Assembly (NCBI RefSeq): GCF_026210795.1
Contig: NC_089434.1
Span: forward strand, 1,798,001 to 1,862,000
Direction: 5' to 3'
Source: Rhizophagus irregularis
Lineage: Eukaryota > Glomeromycota > Glomeromycetes > Glomerales > Glomeraceae
DNA: 64,000 nucleotides
Part shown: positions 36,713 to 47,465 of the stretch, piece after piece
Numbering within the stretch: position 1 is the first letter of the stretch
How the letters are laid out: the number at the start of each line of letters is the position of its first letter
Position numbers and translations under genes: made by a program
The notes under the pieces: model-generated
What the model saw: only the letters and a program-made list of their open reading frames with translations
Database searches by the model: none
Told to the model about the DNA's origin: nothing

Positions 36713-38943
36713 TTAAGATGTTACCTTTGGCGTTTCATCACTCTCATATTGAGGTGGCGGTCTAACATATGGTACAGGGACAGAATGATCATCAAACCAA
36801 TCTCTTTTATCATGATCTTCGCTGGGAATATAATCTTCTTCCTTCTTGTAAATTGGAAATAAAACGCCCAATTCCCAATTATTAATCTTGATTTGCAATT
36901 CTTTTGTTTCGCGTGATGTAGTGACCTTTCCCCTAATAATTCGGGTAATTCAGGTTATAAACGAAAAAAAGTTTTGAATACTTATACATAATCTATCGAA
37001 ATACAAATATTTTAATTTATCTTACAAAGCCGATTCGGAAAAATTATGACTCCTATAATTGAAAAATATAAAGTTATTTTTTCTGTATGAGGTCGTGCAT
37101 ACACATATAAAACATACAAAACATATAAAAAAGTACATACCCACAATAATACCATCCTCCAATATTCTCCTGAGATTCATCAAGGACAGGATCAGATTCC
37201 GCTTCATTAAGATCTTCGCGATATTTCGCCAATATAAACTATATATAATAAATTCCTTCTTAGAATTAAACATTTGTATAATCTCATTACTTATGTACCT
37301 TTTCGACATTACCTTTGAATGCATCAATAACCCATCACGTTTAGAAATGCAATTTCTGAAATTAAAGAAATTAAAGATAACTGGATTAATAATTGACATA
37401 ACAACTTTTTTTTTTTCTGGTCAACCCTTTTTCAAATTACCTTAAAATTTCTTTAGGAAAAGTATCCTTATTGTAAGATTGTTCAAAAAGGCAAATTGTA
37501 GACGCGATACTAGATTTTGCCTATATATTAAAATTTAACAAGAAACAATTAAGTTAAAGATAGTCAACATACGAATGTTTTAAACTATTTATATGTACCG
37601 GATTATCGTATTTTGATTCATCAATTACTTTTCTGGATGGATAAACTACAGTAATCGGGGGCAAAGGAACAACTTCACCTTTTTTTGGGCGAGGCCGACT
37701 TTGGGCCGAAACGGGATCTAATCCTCTTGCTGATCGATAAAATTCGTTCAAGAACTGTTTATTAAGACTCCCAATTGAAGACGACTTCATAAAAAATTTT
37801 ATATATAGTTATTGATCGAATGCTAATAAAGTAAGAGATACTGCTAAAATCACGTACTTGAACTTCTAATTGAAGATCATCTTCACGTTCTCCGCATAAT
37901 TCTTTAACCGCTTTACATATACGTCCATGACCAAACTTTTTGATATTTTCCATTCCTTTATAAGTTCCAGGAATTGATGGAATAAGGACTGCCTTAAAAA
38001 TGATTTAATGATTTATAAACATATATAATTAGTAAAGTGAATTTTATCATTTTTTTTAATGAATTAACGACTTACTTTTGCCTTTGAGTAATCATATTCT
38101 GGAAGCCTAGTAATAATATGCGTTTTAAGCCCCATCTTTACCAACATATCATTAATAGTTTGAGCGAATTCTGGTAGACCATTATATTCTTTTGATTTAT
38201 CACGAGACGGAAAATCTTGAACAAAGACAACATTTTCACAAAGTTCCCAATCTTGAGGAATCAAATTTCCGGATGAAATAACGACTCTCATCCATTTATC
38301 GAAAATCAATAACATTAATTTCGCGTGAAAACATCCAAATCCACTTTCCGCTTTCGGCGCATGAACGATCAAATAATTCGTGTTTGGGATACCAGATAAT
38401 CCTTGCTTTTTTTTTAACAATCATAAATTAGTTAAATTGAGATCAATAAATAAATAACATATTACATATAATGATACTTACCGACTCACTATTTGCATCC
38501 CAATCTTTGGCTAAAATGATCTGTCGATTATTAGGTAATTTTGTAAATAACCATGGAAAATCAACGATCATAGTACTGAGGAACGCAAGCTTTAAAAATG
38601 GCTTTTTTAAAAATTAAATAATGTTATTTTTTTTTAAAAAAAAAAAGATGGATCAAATGATTTGATAGTGATCATTCACCTTTTGAATTAAATCATCAAT
38701 TTTCACATAATTATCTTCACTTCCATAACCTGGTACATAAGTAAGTTTGGTAACACCATTCAAGTATCGTGGGCCTATTTATATTTTTTTTGATTTATTT
38801 ATTCAATTTTATAAACTTTTTTTTTTAACAAAAAAAAAATGATTTTTACCTTGATCTGTCATTGTTGTGATATATCTAAAAGTCGGAGGTCTTACGAGAC
38901 GTACGAGACGAGAAAGCTTAAAAAAAAAATTGTGGGAACCCAT
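36713..38943 (-). CDS. TDP1: Tyrosyl-DNA phosphodiesterase 1
   Basis: Removes stalled topoisomerase I and other adducts from DNA 3' ends in the nucleus. Eleven exons join in frame: 38850-38943, 38680-38774, 38482-38589, 38076-38405, 37858-37992, 37599-37784, 37441-37520, 37313-37355, 37141-37238, 37026-37052 and 36713-36932, about 471 residues. Both HKN motifs of the phospholipase-D-like fold are visible: CFHAKLMLL with ISSGNLIPQDWE in the fourth exon, and LLMHSK (split by an intron) FILAKY with GSHNFSESALGK near the end. NNWELGVLFP and VPVPYVRPPP are typical of the C terminus. The N terminus is uncertain: an alternative ATG is at 38862, and upstream exons could be missed. Confidence 0.9.
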
Positions 38944-39266
38944 TACCCATCTGATGATCACTTCATAAGGAAAAGAGACATGTTTTTCATATGTTTAAAA
39001 TAAACAGAACGAAATGGCGCAGTAATTAACTTTAGATAATCTGGAATTCTGGAATCTGGATACGCCCTTAAATGTACAGTACTATACCGCATATAGAAAA
39101 GTTAAAAAGATATGAAGATAACTTATTAATTATATTATTTATTTATTTTTTATTATACTGTATTAATCATAAACTATATTATTATTATATATGAAATTCA
39201 TTATTACTATTATATTATTTTTTGTTTTTTTTTTAATAAATAATGTTTAAATTCACGACTTCTCTT

Positions 39267-40625
39267 TCATAAATATCTATTCTCAATATGTAAATAATCA
39301 ATAAATTTTCTAACAGTGGCATGCATAGTGTATATCATTATCAACCACATGATTATATGTATCACGAATGCAGTTAGCCAAAAATAAAGTATACACAAAA
39401 ATAAAAATATTATAAATTTAAAATAACCATGAAATTTCTTTTCACAAATTATTGAACATAAATACCCAAGATATTTATCACTTTCTAAAAAATTTAATAA
39501 CATTGTCGTCTTATTCTCTAATGAAGCTTCACTTTCACGTAAATTAGGACGTCTAACACTATAAAAAGGTGTCAATATTTCATTTGTTAAATGATATTTT
39601 AAAACTCCATTAAAGATACGTCCTATAATTTATTATTAAATAAATTGTTAATATTTATATATATAAAAAGTAATTTAAAAATAATATATATATATATATA
39701 TCCGAATAAAAGTAATGAATTCTAACCTGGTATAATAGGTTGAAAAGGAACAACCGCATTATAAAAATCTTTTGAATTAATATGATGAAATCTTATCAAT
39801 GGAATACATTTCTTTAATTTCTCTTCAAGTTCCATAAAATCTTCTGTTGACCAATTTTCCAATTTATGCTTATCTAATTTTTTTGAAATTTGTTTAATTC
39901 CCCAATCTAAAACATTGTTCCAAATATCAATTTCATAAAGGTTTAAATTATCATTTTCTAAACATGATATTACAATATTTTCGGGTAATTCAATAAAATA
40001 TTGAGAATTAAATATCCGTGTTGAATAATTTCTAACAAGTATCGTGATATGTCTTTGAAGAATTCGAAAGTGAGGGAAAAGACTTATAATATTGCACATT
40101 TCAAGCAAATTATCAAGAAGAAAATTGGTATAATTTGTGGGATCCGTAATGAGGATTTGTGTATAATCAATTAATTTTTCAAGACAAAGTTTATCAGCTG
40201 CTAAAAGTACATCGAAAAGTAAAAAAGGATTTGATTTATCAGTTAAAATTGTATCTGTGTACATGAATCTACAAAGAAAAGAAAAAAAAAATTAATTTCA
40301 AATAATTTGTAAAAAAAAATTTAATTATCATTTTATTCTAAAATGACCTACAGTACCTAAGAATTATTTCAAAGACTTTAGGAGATATGTTTGGAATACG
40401 TAAGATATAATAATCATCTTCTTTATTAATCCACCTACTCGATAATGCACTTTCAAAATATTTACTCTTAACTTTTAAAGTTGCCGAATGAGCATAAAAT
40501 TTTTTATAATCTTGTTCTTCACCAACATGTAAAATGACATCATAATTTGTATCTGTAGAATATTGTTTATAATTAAAATATTTATTAACATTATCAAAAA
40601 GATTTTGCACAAGTTGAAATGCCAT
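39267..40625 (-). CDS. BTB/BACK-domain protein with C-terminal membrane segments
   Basis: Exons 40357-40625, 39727-40268 and 39267-39622 give 388 residues. A BTB/POZ fold covers about 15-120 (DVILHVGEE, FYAHSATLKVKSKYF, LRIPNISPKVFEIILRF), followed by LLAADKLCLEKL and a BACK-like helical region to about 270 (LPENIVISCLEND, EIDIWNNVLDWG). Such proteins are usually substrate adaptors for CUL3 ubiquitin ligases. In place of a Kelch or TLD domain, the last third ends with two close hydrophobic segments (FIIFLFLCILYFWLTAFVI and the following IIMWLIMIYTM), so it may sit in a membrane. Both splice joins restore the frame exactly. Confidence 0.88.
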
Positions 40626-41085
40626 TTTTCTTGGAAAAGATTAAGATGAAAAAGATGAAAATAAAAAAAAAAGAATTGGTTTGTTTATTTATTTAACTAT
40701 GGGATGAACAGCTGCTGACCTAGATATAAATGATTGGCTTGCTTTTTTTCTCGTAAAACGTAGCAAACAACAAACAATACATATTTTGTATACGAAAAAC
40801 TTTCCCATGCTATATCAGCCATTAAGGATTTACACTATAATCTCATGAAATGATCGCTATCCTTTTTTAGATGATGTAAATAAATTGGTACTTTTCCATT
40901 TTTTGACAATCCCCTTTTTGAATGTTGTACAATCTCGAGTCTATTGATCCGCAGTTAAATAAGAATGTAAATGGTAAACTTTTTTTCTTCCCGAGAACTT
41001 TTTTTTTTCATAAATTTTTACACACAAACAAAGATTTTAATTTTTTTACTTTTACCTTTATTTTACTTTTGATTTCTGATACAAA
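40626..41085. other. Divergent promoter region
   Basis: A 460-bp spacer between the BTB gene (minus) and UBC9 (plus), which must hold both promoters. Pyrimidine-rich runs precede the UBC9 ATG. No other gene. Confidence 0.55.
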
Positions 41086-42138
41086 ATGTCAAACACTATT
41101 ATAACATCTAGATTAACGGAAGAACGTAGACAATGGAGAAAAGATCATCCTTATGTTGATTTCTATTAAGAAAAAAATTTTTTCCTGTTTTTTTTATTTG
41201 TCATCCTAATATCCAATAATATGTATTAACTATTATAATTGCCTTATTTAGGGGTTTTATGCTCGGCCCCAAAAGAACGATGATGGTACTTTAAATTTGT
41301 TTATTTGGAATGTTGGCATACCTGGTGTAAAAGACGTAAGTATTTTGAAAATAAAGTTCGAAATTGTCGATCGGATCGATATTTTAGATTATGTTTATAA
41401 TCGGTTACAAAATCATTTAAATTATTATTTAGACGCCTTGGGAAAATGGGACTTATAAGCTTGTAATGTTTTTTCCTCAAGGTAAATAATTATTATAGAA
41501 AAACTGAAAGAATTTTTTAAATATAAATGAACACTAATTTGTTTTGGTTTTGTATAGAGTACCCGGCAAAACCTCCGAAATGTAAGTGTTTGAAAGTTTA
41601 AAAATTTGAAACACTGAATTATAACTTTTCTGTTTATATTTTTTTAGGCAAGTTCGCTCCACCTTTATTTCATCCTAACGTTTATCCCTCCGGGACAGTT
41701 TGTTTATCGATTTTGAATGAAGAAGAAGGTTGGAAACCTGGTATTACTATTAAGCAGGTAAAGTTTTTTTTAATCCAAATTGTATTTTGTAGAGAATTCA
41801 TTTATTGATTATGATACTCCTCTTTTAGATCGTGCTTGGTATTCAACAACTTTTAAACGAACCTAATCCACAAAGTCCTGCTCAAGCGGAAGCTTACGAA
41901 TTATTTAAGTAACTTATCGATCTAAATATTTTGATTTTAAAGATTTTGTATTGACTTTTGCTAAATATTATTTTATTCCATCTAATACAGAAGGGACAAA
42001 GCAGCATACGAACAACGCGTCAGACAACAAGCCAAAGAAAATATAATGAGGTAAGTTATTTTTTTTGGAAGCATTTATTATTAATTTATTGATGTAATCA
42101 TCCAGCTAAGAAAAATTTGTCACTTGTTATTTAGATGA
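41086..42138 (+). CDS. UBC9: SUMO-conjugating enzyme E2
   Basis: Transfers SUMO from the E1 to lysines of target proteins in the nucleus and cytosol. Eight exons (41086-41154, 41252-41335, 41433-41481, 41558-41581, 41648-41757, 41829-41908, 41991-42050, 42135-42138) give 159 residues, the usual length. The UBC fold is complete: [18 protein letters not shown], the [10 protein letters not shown] strand, [19 protein letters not shown], the active-site Cys94 in TVCLSIL, and [14 protein letters not shown]. The final exon supplies only the last base of the Arg codon and the TGA. The basic N terminus for SUMO binding is present. Confidence 0.96.
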
Positions 42139-43724
42139 TATATTTTCCGAACGTGTCGTGTTTACTTTACTATATGATATCAATTTGATTCAAAAATAAA
42201 CGATATAACGAAGGACAAATATATGGGAGATGTTTTTTTTAGATATATGAAAATTTTATTTGTATATTTTCTTTGAAATTTTGTAATTCACAAAAAAAAA
42301 AAATTTTTTTTTCTTTTATTGTCCTAAAATGTTAGTGAGATCTTAAATTTTCTTCGTTTATTGTTTTATAATCAAATACTATTCAATTAATTCGAAAATA
42401 GATTATGTATATATAATTAGTACAGTACAAAAATATTTTTTTTCTTAATTCAACTCCCTGTAACTGTTGATCAATTCATAACAATCAGTTCTAGAACTAA
42501 GTTCTAAATTGTTGGAAAATTTGAAAGAACGTAAAGAGAAAATAACAACATGAATTTATTTCTCTCATCTATTAATTACATATTGTATTCATATTCATTG
42601 AAATGCCAAATGTATTAAAAGTTAACGTCCAAATCTTTCGGAAAATATGCCGAAACGTGAAATAACATTTCCTGAGCATTTTCCGGCGCAAAGTCTGTTA
42701 AATTAAGCATCTAGTTAGTGATTCTGACGGCCACAGTTGATCCAGGCACCAATTTTCTAATCATGTCTGAGGATATATCTAAACAATCAAAGCTAATGGT
42801 CGATATAAAAGAAAAACATAATTTTAGAGGCATTGCCACTACTTTCACAGAATCGCATGTTTAAGACATTGAAGCAATCGAACTAAAGTAGAAGAATTGA
42901 ATTTGAACTAATTTAAAATATTAAAAAGTTTCATGAATTATTTTATTGGTGGCTGCAGTTATATATACACACTAGATCGAAATTCTCGATTCTAATATAC
43001 AAAGATATATATACGTGATTATTTGATTATTTCATTTCATATGAAAGATCCGTTAAATTCATTCGAACGACAATAATTTATGTACTACTCTATCTTTGAT
43101 ATTTTTTTTTTTTAAAAAAAAAAGGAAAGTGATTCTCAGAAAAACCACTAAACATTCATTTACATCTACATCAATTTGAATTGCGCTTAAATAGTTTGGT
43201 AAATAACGTATTAATTATTTTTGAATGATATAACAAAGAATGCTTGTGCCACAAAGTTACCCAATTCAAATTTCGAATTTTAATAGACTTGAGCTTTATA
43301 AATTTCTCAATGAGGGCTAAAACATCATATCATTAATATGAACTCTGTCAGCCTCAAATTTCCGATTTGAGATTTGGAGTAATGTAATCCATGAGTTAAT
43401 TAGTTTAAAGACATGTATCATTAGAAGAATTGAGTCAGAATATTATATATTAATTAAAAATAAAAACAAACTTATACTATTTTCTGTCATTCTTAAAGAA
43501 GATTCGGAATTTCAATTATGGTTTTTTTAAGCTTTTTTAAGCTTTTTTTAAACTTCGTGAATCAGACAGATATCATGCGTATCTTTTCATTATCTAGTTA
43601 TATATATAAAGGCCTAAAGCTTATGAATAATGAAAAATTTTATTATTAGATTGCATTCGCTTTTTTTCTTTTTTTCTTCTTTCAATAAAACACAAATTAT
43701 ATTTGTATAGCCTCAAATATACAA
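42139..43724. other. Intergenic, no gene seen
   Basis: About 1.6 kb of AT-rich sequence. All frames are closed within short distances. A repeated AAGCTTTTTT run lies near 43530. I recognise no RNA gene. Confidence 0.5.
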
Positions 43725-44648
43725 ATGGTTACTTCAGAAAATAAAAAATTCTTTAATAATGATGGGAGTGAATTCACTTTTGATTTTGAAAATTTCATCA
43801 AGAATGAATTAGGAATCGGAAAAAAAACCGGTAAAATAAAAATAAATTTCATTATTACCTCGATCAATAATTGATTATTATTAAATATCGATTTTTTTTT
43901 TAAAAAAAAAATATATATATATATTATATAAGAGAAAGTGGCAAATCAATCTAATGAAATTTGTCAAGATTTTCTACGTGGAATTTGTACAAGGACAAAA
44001 TGTAAATACCAGCATAAAATCAGAAAATTTATCGTTTGCAAATACTGGTTACGTGGATTATGTATGAAAGGGGAAGAACAATGCGAATATTTACACGAAT
44101 ATGATTTATCAAAAATGCCAAAATGTGCACATTATAGATTATATGGTGTATGTAATTCAATAAATTGCATTTATTCGCATGATAAAGTTGAATCTGAAAG
44201 ATGTAATTGGTACGATCGTGGATTCTGTAGAAAAGGTAAGTACTTATTACACGAATCATTAGTCTGTTATATATATATATATTGACTTTCCCCTTTTTAA
44301 TATTTTTAATACAGGTCTAACATGTAATAAGAAACATGTAAAACAAATTGCCTGTCAATTGTACTTGACCGGATTTTGTCCTCGTGGACCTTCTTGCCCT
44401 AATGGACAGTAAGTACTTTACCAGAAAAGGCATGGAAATTTTTCCTCTATAATTAAATTTTTTTTATTTCTCATTAGCCCTAAAATGGATTTAACCGATA
44501 AACATCGCGGGATTTCGTTCTTCAATAAAAACGTATATAACGAGATGATGGATTTAATCAAGGAGGGTGGTGACGATTTTGTAAGTGCATTTTTCCTTTT
44601 AATTTTTAGTTCATTTTTCTATAGAATCGGTCCATTGGAAACAATTAG
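43725..44648 (+). CDS. CPSF4/YTH1: Cleavage and polyadenylation factor, CCCH zinc-finger subunit
   Basis: Binds pre-mRNA near the AAUAAA signal as part of CPSF/CPF in the nucleus. Exons 43725-43830, 43939-44235, 44315-44408 and 44478-44580, plus a short last exon (44625-44648 is the best guess). Five CCCH fingers follow one another: CQDFLRGICTRTKCKYQH, CKYWLRGLC...CEYLH, CAHYRLYGVCNSINCIYSH, CNWYDRGFC...CNKKH and CQLYLTGFCPRGPSCPNGH, the complete set for CPSF30/Yth1. The tail after PKMDLTDKH lacks a zinc knuckle. The 3' end is ambiguous: splicing to 44625 ends NRSIGNN, while retention of the short intron reads on to 44676. Confidence 0.92.
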
Positions 44649-45362
44649 TAGATTTATCCTGCTTAATAGATATTAAAAATCTAACCAAAACTGATAAAGT
44701 GGATACGCCTTATTGAGAAAAGGCCATAATAACTAAATCTGAAATTTATTTTCATTTTGTATGTACAGCAAGAAAACATACGAGCTAAGAGTTATAATTT
44801 ACCTTATAAGAATGTTACTTGTTTTAATGTAAATAAATTTTTTAAATAAAATATCAAGATTTCCTTTTTTATTTATCAATCATTTACTAAATGTATGTAT
44901 CTCTTTCTACGCCAATAGTGTGGAAAGAAGGGTCATCTGGCAAGAAACTGTCCCGCTTAATTTCTTTGATAATTCCTTAGACATTAATATAATTTGCTGA
45001 TAACAATACTAATTTACTTATGCAGGAAATATGATATTGCTTATAATTATTCACTATTAATATCAGATATAGAATAGAATTTATTTGCTAGACTTTAATT
45101 ATGTTGGTTCTTTTGAAATAAGTAACTTCATGGCGGATCTATTGATAAAGCTTCATAAAAAACATTGCTCTCTCAAATAATTTTCAAAAATGTTGTAATT
45201 CTTAATTTGTAAATAGTGTTTACAAACTTGTTAAAAAAAGTTTTATTTATTTTCTTTTTTTTTAATATTGTAATATCAACTTGTTAATTTATATTTATTA
45301 TCTCAAGATTACATCCAATGAATTTTATCCAGATCATATTCTAGTGAAAGCGAAAAATGTAT
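44649..45362. other. Convergent intergenic region
   Basis: 3' flanks of CPSF30 (plus) and the phosphatase (minus). No coding frame or RNA gene is visible. Confidence 0.55.
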
Positions 45363-46531
45363 TTATAATTCATCTCGTTCTTCAGGATAGATTTCTCTGA
45401 CTTTATCTCCAATGATCTCCAATGCAGCTAAATTACTGCCATAATGTTCGGATAATCCAACGTCAATAACATACACTTTTCCATGAAATCTTGACTTGAT
45501 CTTTTTACCAAGAACCGTATGTCCAACCACCATTCTCTTAATCTTTAAATTAAAAAAAGAGGGTGTAATTATTTATAATTGAATTAAACAAAAAAAAAAT
45601 AATAATCTAATTTAAACGATCAGATATAAACTAACCTTTAGCACTTCTAGGACTTCATCTACTTCCTTTTCGGTCGCCTTATCATCATTATAAGCAAACT
45701 TTCTGTTCCAAAGTGGCCCATCAGGATGAACAATGCTAATTTCATCACTGGCAGCAATTACTTTTTGCTTCCCATCAGCTAAAGCATCTGTACATTTCTC
45801 AACTAGACCTGCTCCAAGTTGGTTAATTTTCTCGATACCTTTATTTGCCCATTGTAAGTTAACACCTCCATGAACAAATAATGTATCTTGTTCAACAATT
45901 GCAACAACTTGGAAAGAGGACCTGAATGACTTTCCAATATATCCTTTAGAGGAGAATGCGGCAATTCGAGCTTTTTTTGATCCAAAAGTGTTGATATCTT
46001 CAGGAGTCACATATCTCCAATCCAATTGAAGATTCATAAGTTCATGATTACCAAAAAGATTTATAACCTATGGTACAAAAAAGATAATTATTATGCCATG
46101 GTAAAATAAATTAAATTAATTAAACGCTACGATTAATATTTTTACCTTTCCTCCGACCTTTTCCGCTTCTTTTCGTAATTTCTCGAAGAATTCATAAATC
46201 ATTAGGCAATCAGGACCTCTATCGACTATGTCACCCTATAGATATTCTTTGAACATTATGGAGAAATTTAAATAATAAAATTTGAAATAGAAATAATAAT
46301 TACTGTTTGAACCAGAATTCCATTACTACCAGACCAATTCTTGTTATCGTCAATTATGTTAGCTAAATGCAAAACTTTAATTGTTTGTTTATAATCTCCA
46401 TGTAAGTCTCCTATTGCAACTATTCTACGAGGTGAGTGAATTTCATTTGACTTGACTATGAAATTAGAATAAAAAAAATTTAAGTTTAGACTTAAAATTA
46501 TAACCAAAAGAAATTGTTTCTTGGACGACAT
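45363..46531 (-). CDS. Shewanella-like metallophosphatase, secretory pathway
   Basis: Exons 46304-46531, 46146-46235, 45636-46067 and 45363-45542 give 309 residues. An N-terminal signal peptide is likely (FLLVIILSLNLNFFYSNF after MSSKKQ). The metal-binding motifs of the calcineurin-like phosphoesterase/PPP fold are in order: AIGDLHGDY, TGDIVDRG, LFGNHELMN, VVGHT, with the HGG segment FVHGGVN between the last two. This layout and length fit the SLP branch of bacterial-like phosphatases found in plants, fungi and protists. Target unknown; the signal peptide places it in the secretory route. The last exon ends IYPEERDEL; RDEL-type ends resemble ER-retention signals (HDEL/KDEL). Confidence 0.88.
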
Positions 46532-47420
46532 GTATATTTAATAAATAATAAAAAATAAATATGGTTTTAAAAGAAGTGTTTAAGTAATTTGCTTAAACTG
46601 CATTTAGAAGATCATTTAAAAAATTTAAAAAGGAAAATTTAATTCGTAAATAAGTTATTTCATAATCATAAGAAGAGAAAAAGTTCAAGAATTTTTTTTT
46701 TTTTTTTTTTTTTAGAGATAATGGAGATAATGGAAGATAAGTAAATAATGAATCGGCGTTTTTAAAATACACGCATTCCGGTATCACGCGTTAAGACTGT
46801 GTTAAGGTAAGTTTTTTTTCTTTTGGAATGGTTGGATTGATCATTGAGTGTGATTGGTTCTTCTAACGAATTAAAAGCGTGTGTTGAATTGCTATTTAAA
46901 GAAAAGGGTTGTTCCCATTATAAGCTTTAAGATTAAATTAAAATTTGGATCTATCACGAAAAATTTATTTACGAATCACATGATAACGTTAAAATACATA
47001 GAGGTTCTTCGACTTGTACCAAGATTAAATTCAGATCATCTCTATAAAAACTTCAAATTCAGGTAATAATGTTTGTAAGAACATCGGACAAACAACAGAG
47101 GATTTGTTCCCATGTACTTTCTTTTATTTGTGATTTCGATTGGCATAATGGCATTTATTAATTAGAATGAATACTATAATTTATAGGAAAAGAATTCGTC
47201 CGAATTAAATTTTAATAGCATTAGTTAGGAATATAATAGTAACATAGAGTCATTAAAAAGTATGTGATAAATCGTGATATCGCGACTAGCATTACGAATT
47301 TTGTTGATCATTTTGTTTATAAGTATCATGCATTAGAATTTACACTACCCAATGTCATACATGTATTTACATTCTTCGACGGTGAATAATTAATTACATT
47401 CTTCCACCTAACCTTTTAGT
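46532..47420. other. Divergent promoter region
   Basis: About 0.9 kb between the phosphatase and symplekin genes. It includes a 23-nt T-run at about 46691. The openings at 46593-46787 and 46881-47066 carry no motif. No other gene. Confidence 0.5.
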
Positions 47421-47461
47421 TTCTTGTAGTTTCTTGTAGTTTCTTGTAGTTTCTAGTATTA
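47417..47461 (+). repeat. 10-bp tandem repeat before the symplekin start
   Basis: TTTCTTGTAG occurs three times head to tail, with a diverged fourth unit (TTTCTAGTAT), ending a few bases before the ATG at 47466. It would fall in the 5' untranslated region or core promoter. A pyrimidine-rich microsatellite that may vary between strains. Confidence 0.85.
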
Positions 47462-47465
47462 AATC

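Noticed and set aside
37022-37399. 125-codon minus-strand and 128-codon plus-strand frames in the TDP1 region
   Set aside because: The minus frame runs through introns of TDP1 and the plus frame is antisense; the spliced reading gives the catalytic LLMHSK and GSHNFSES motifs.
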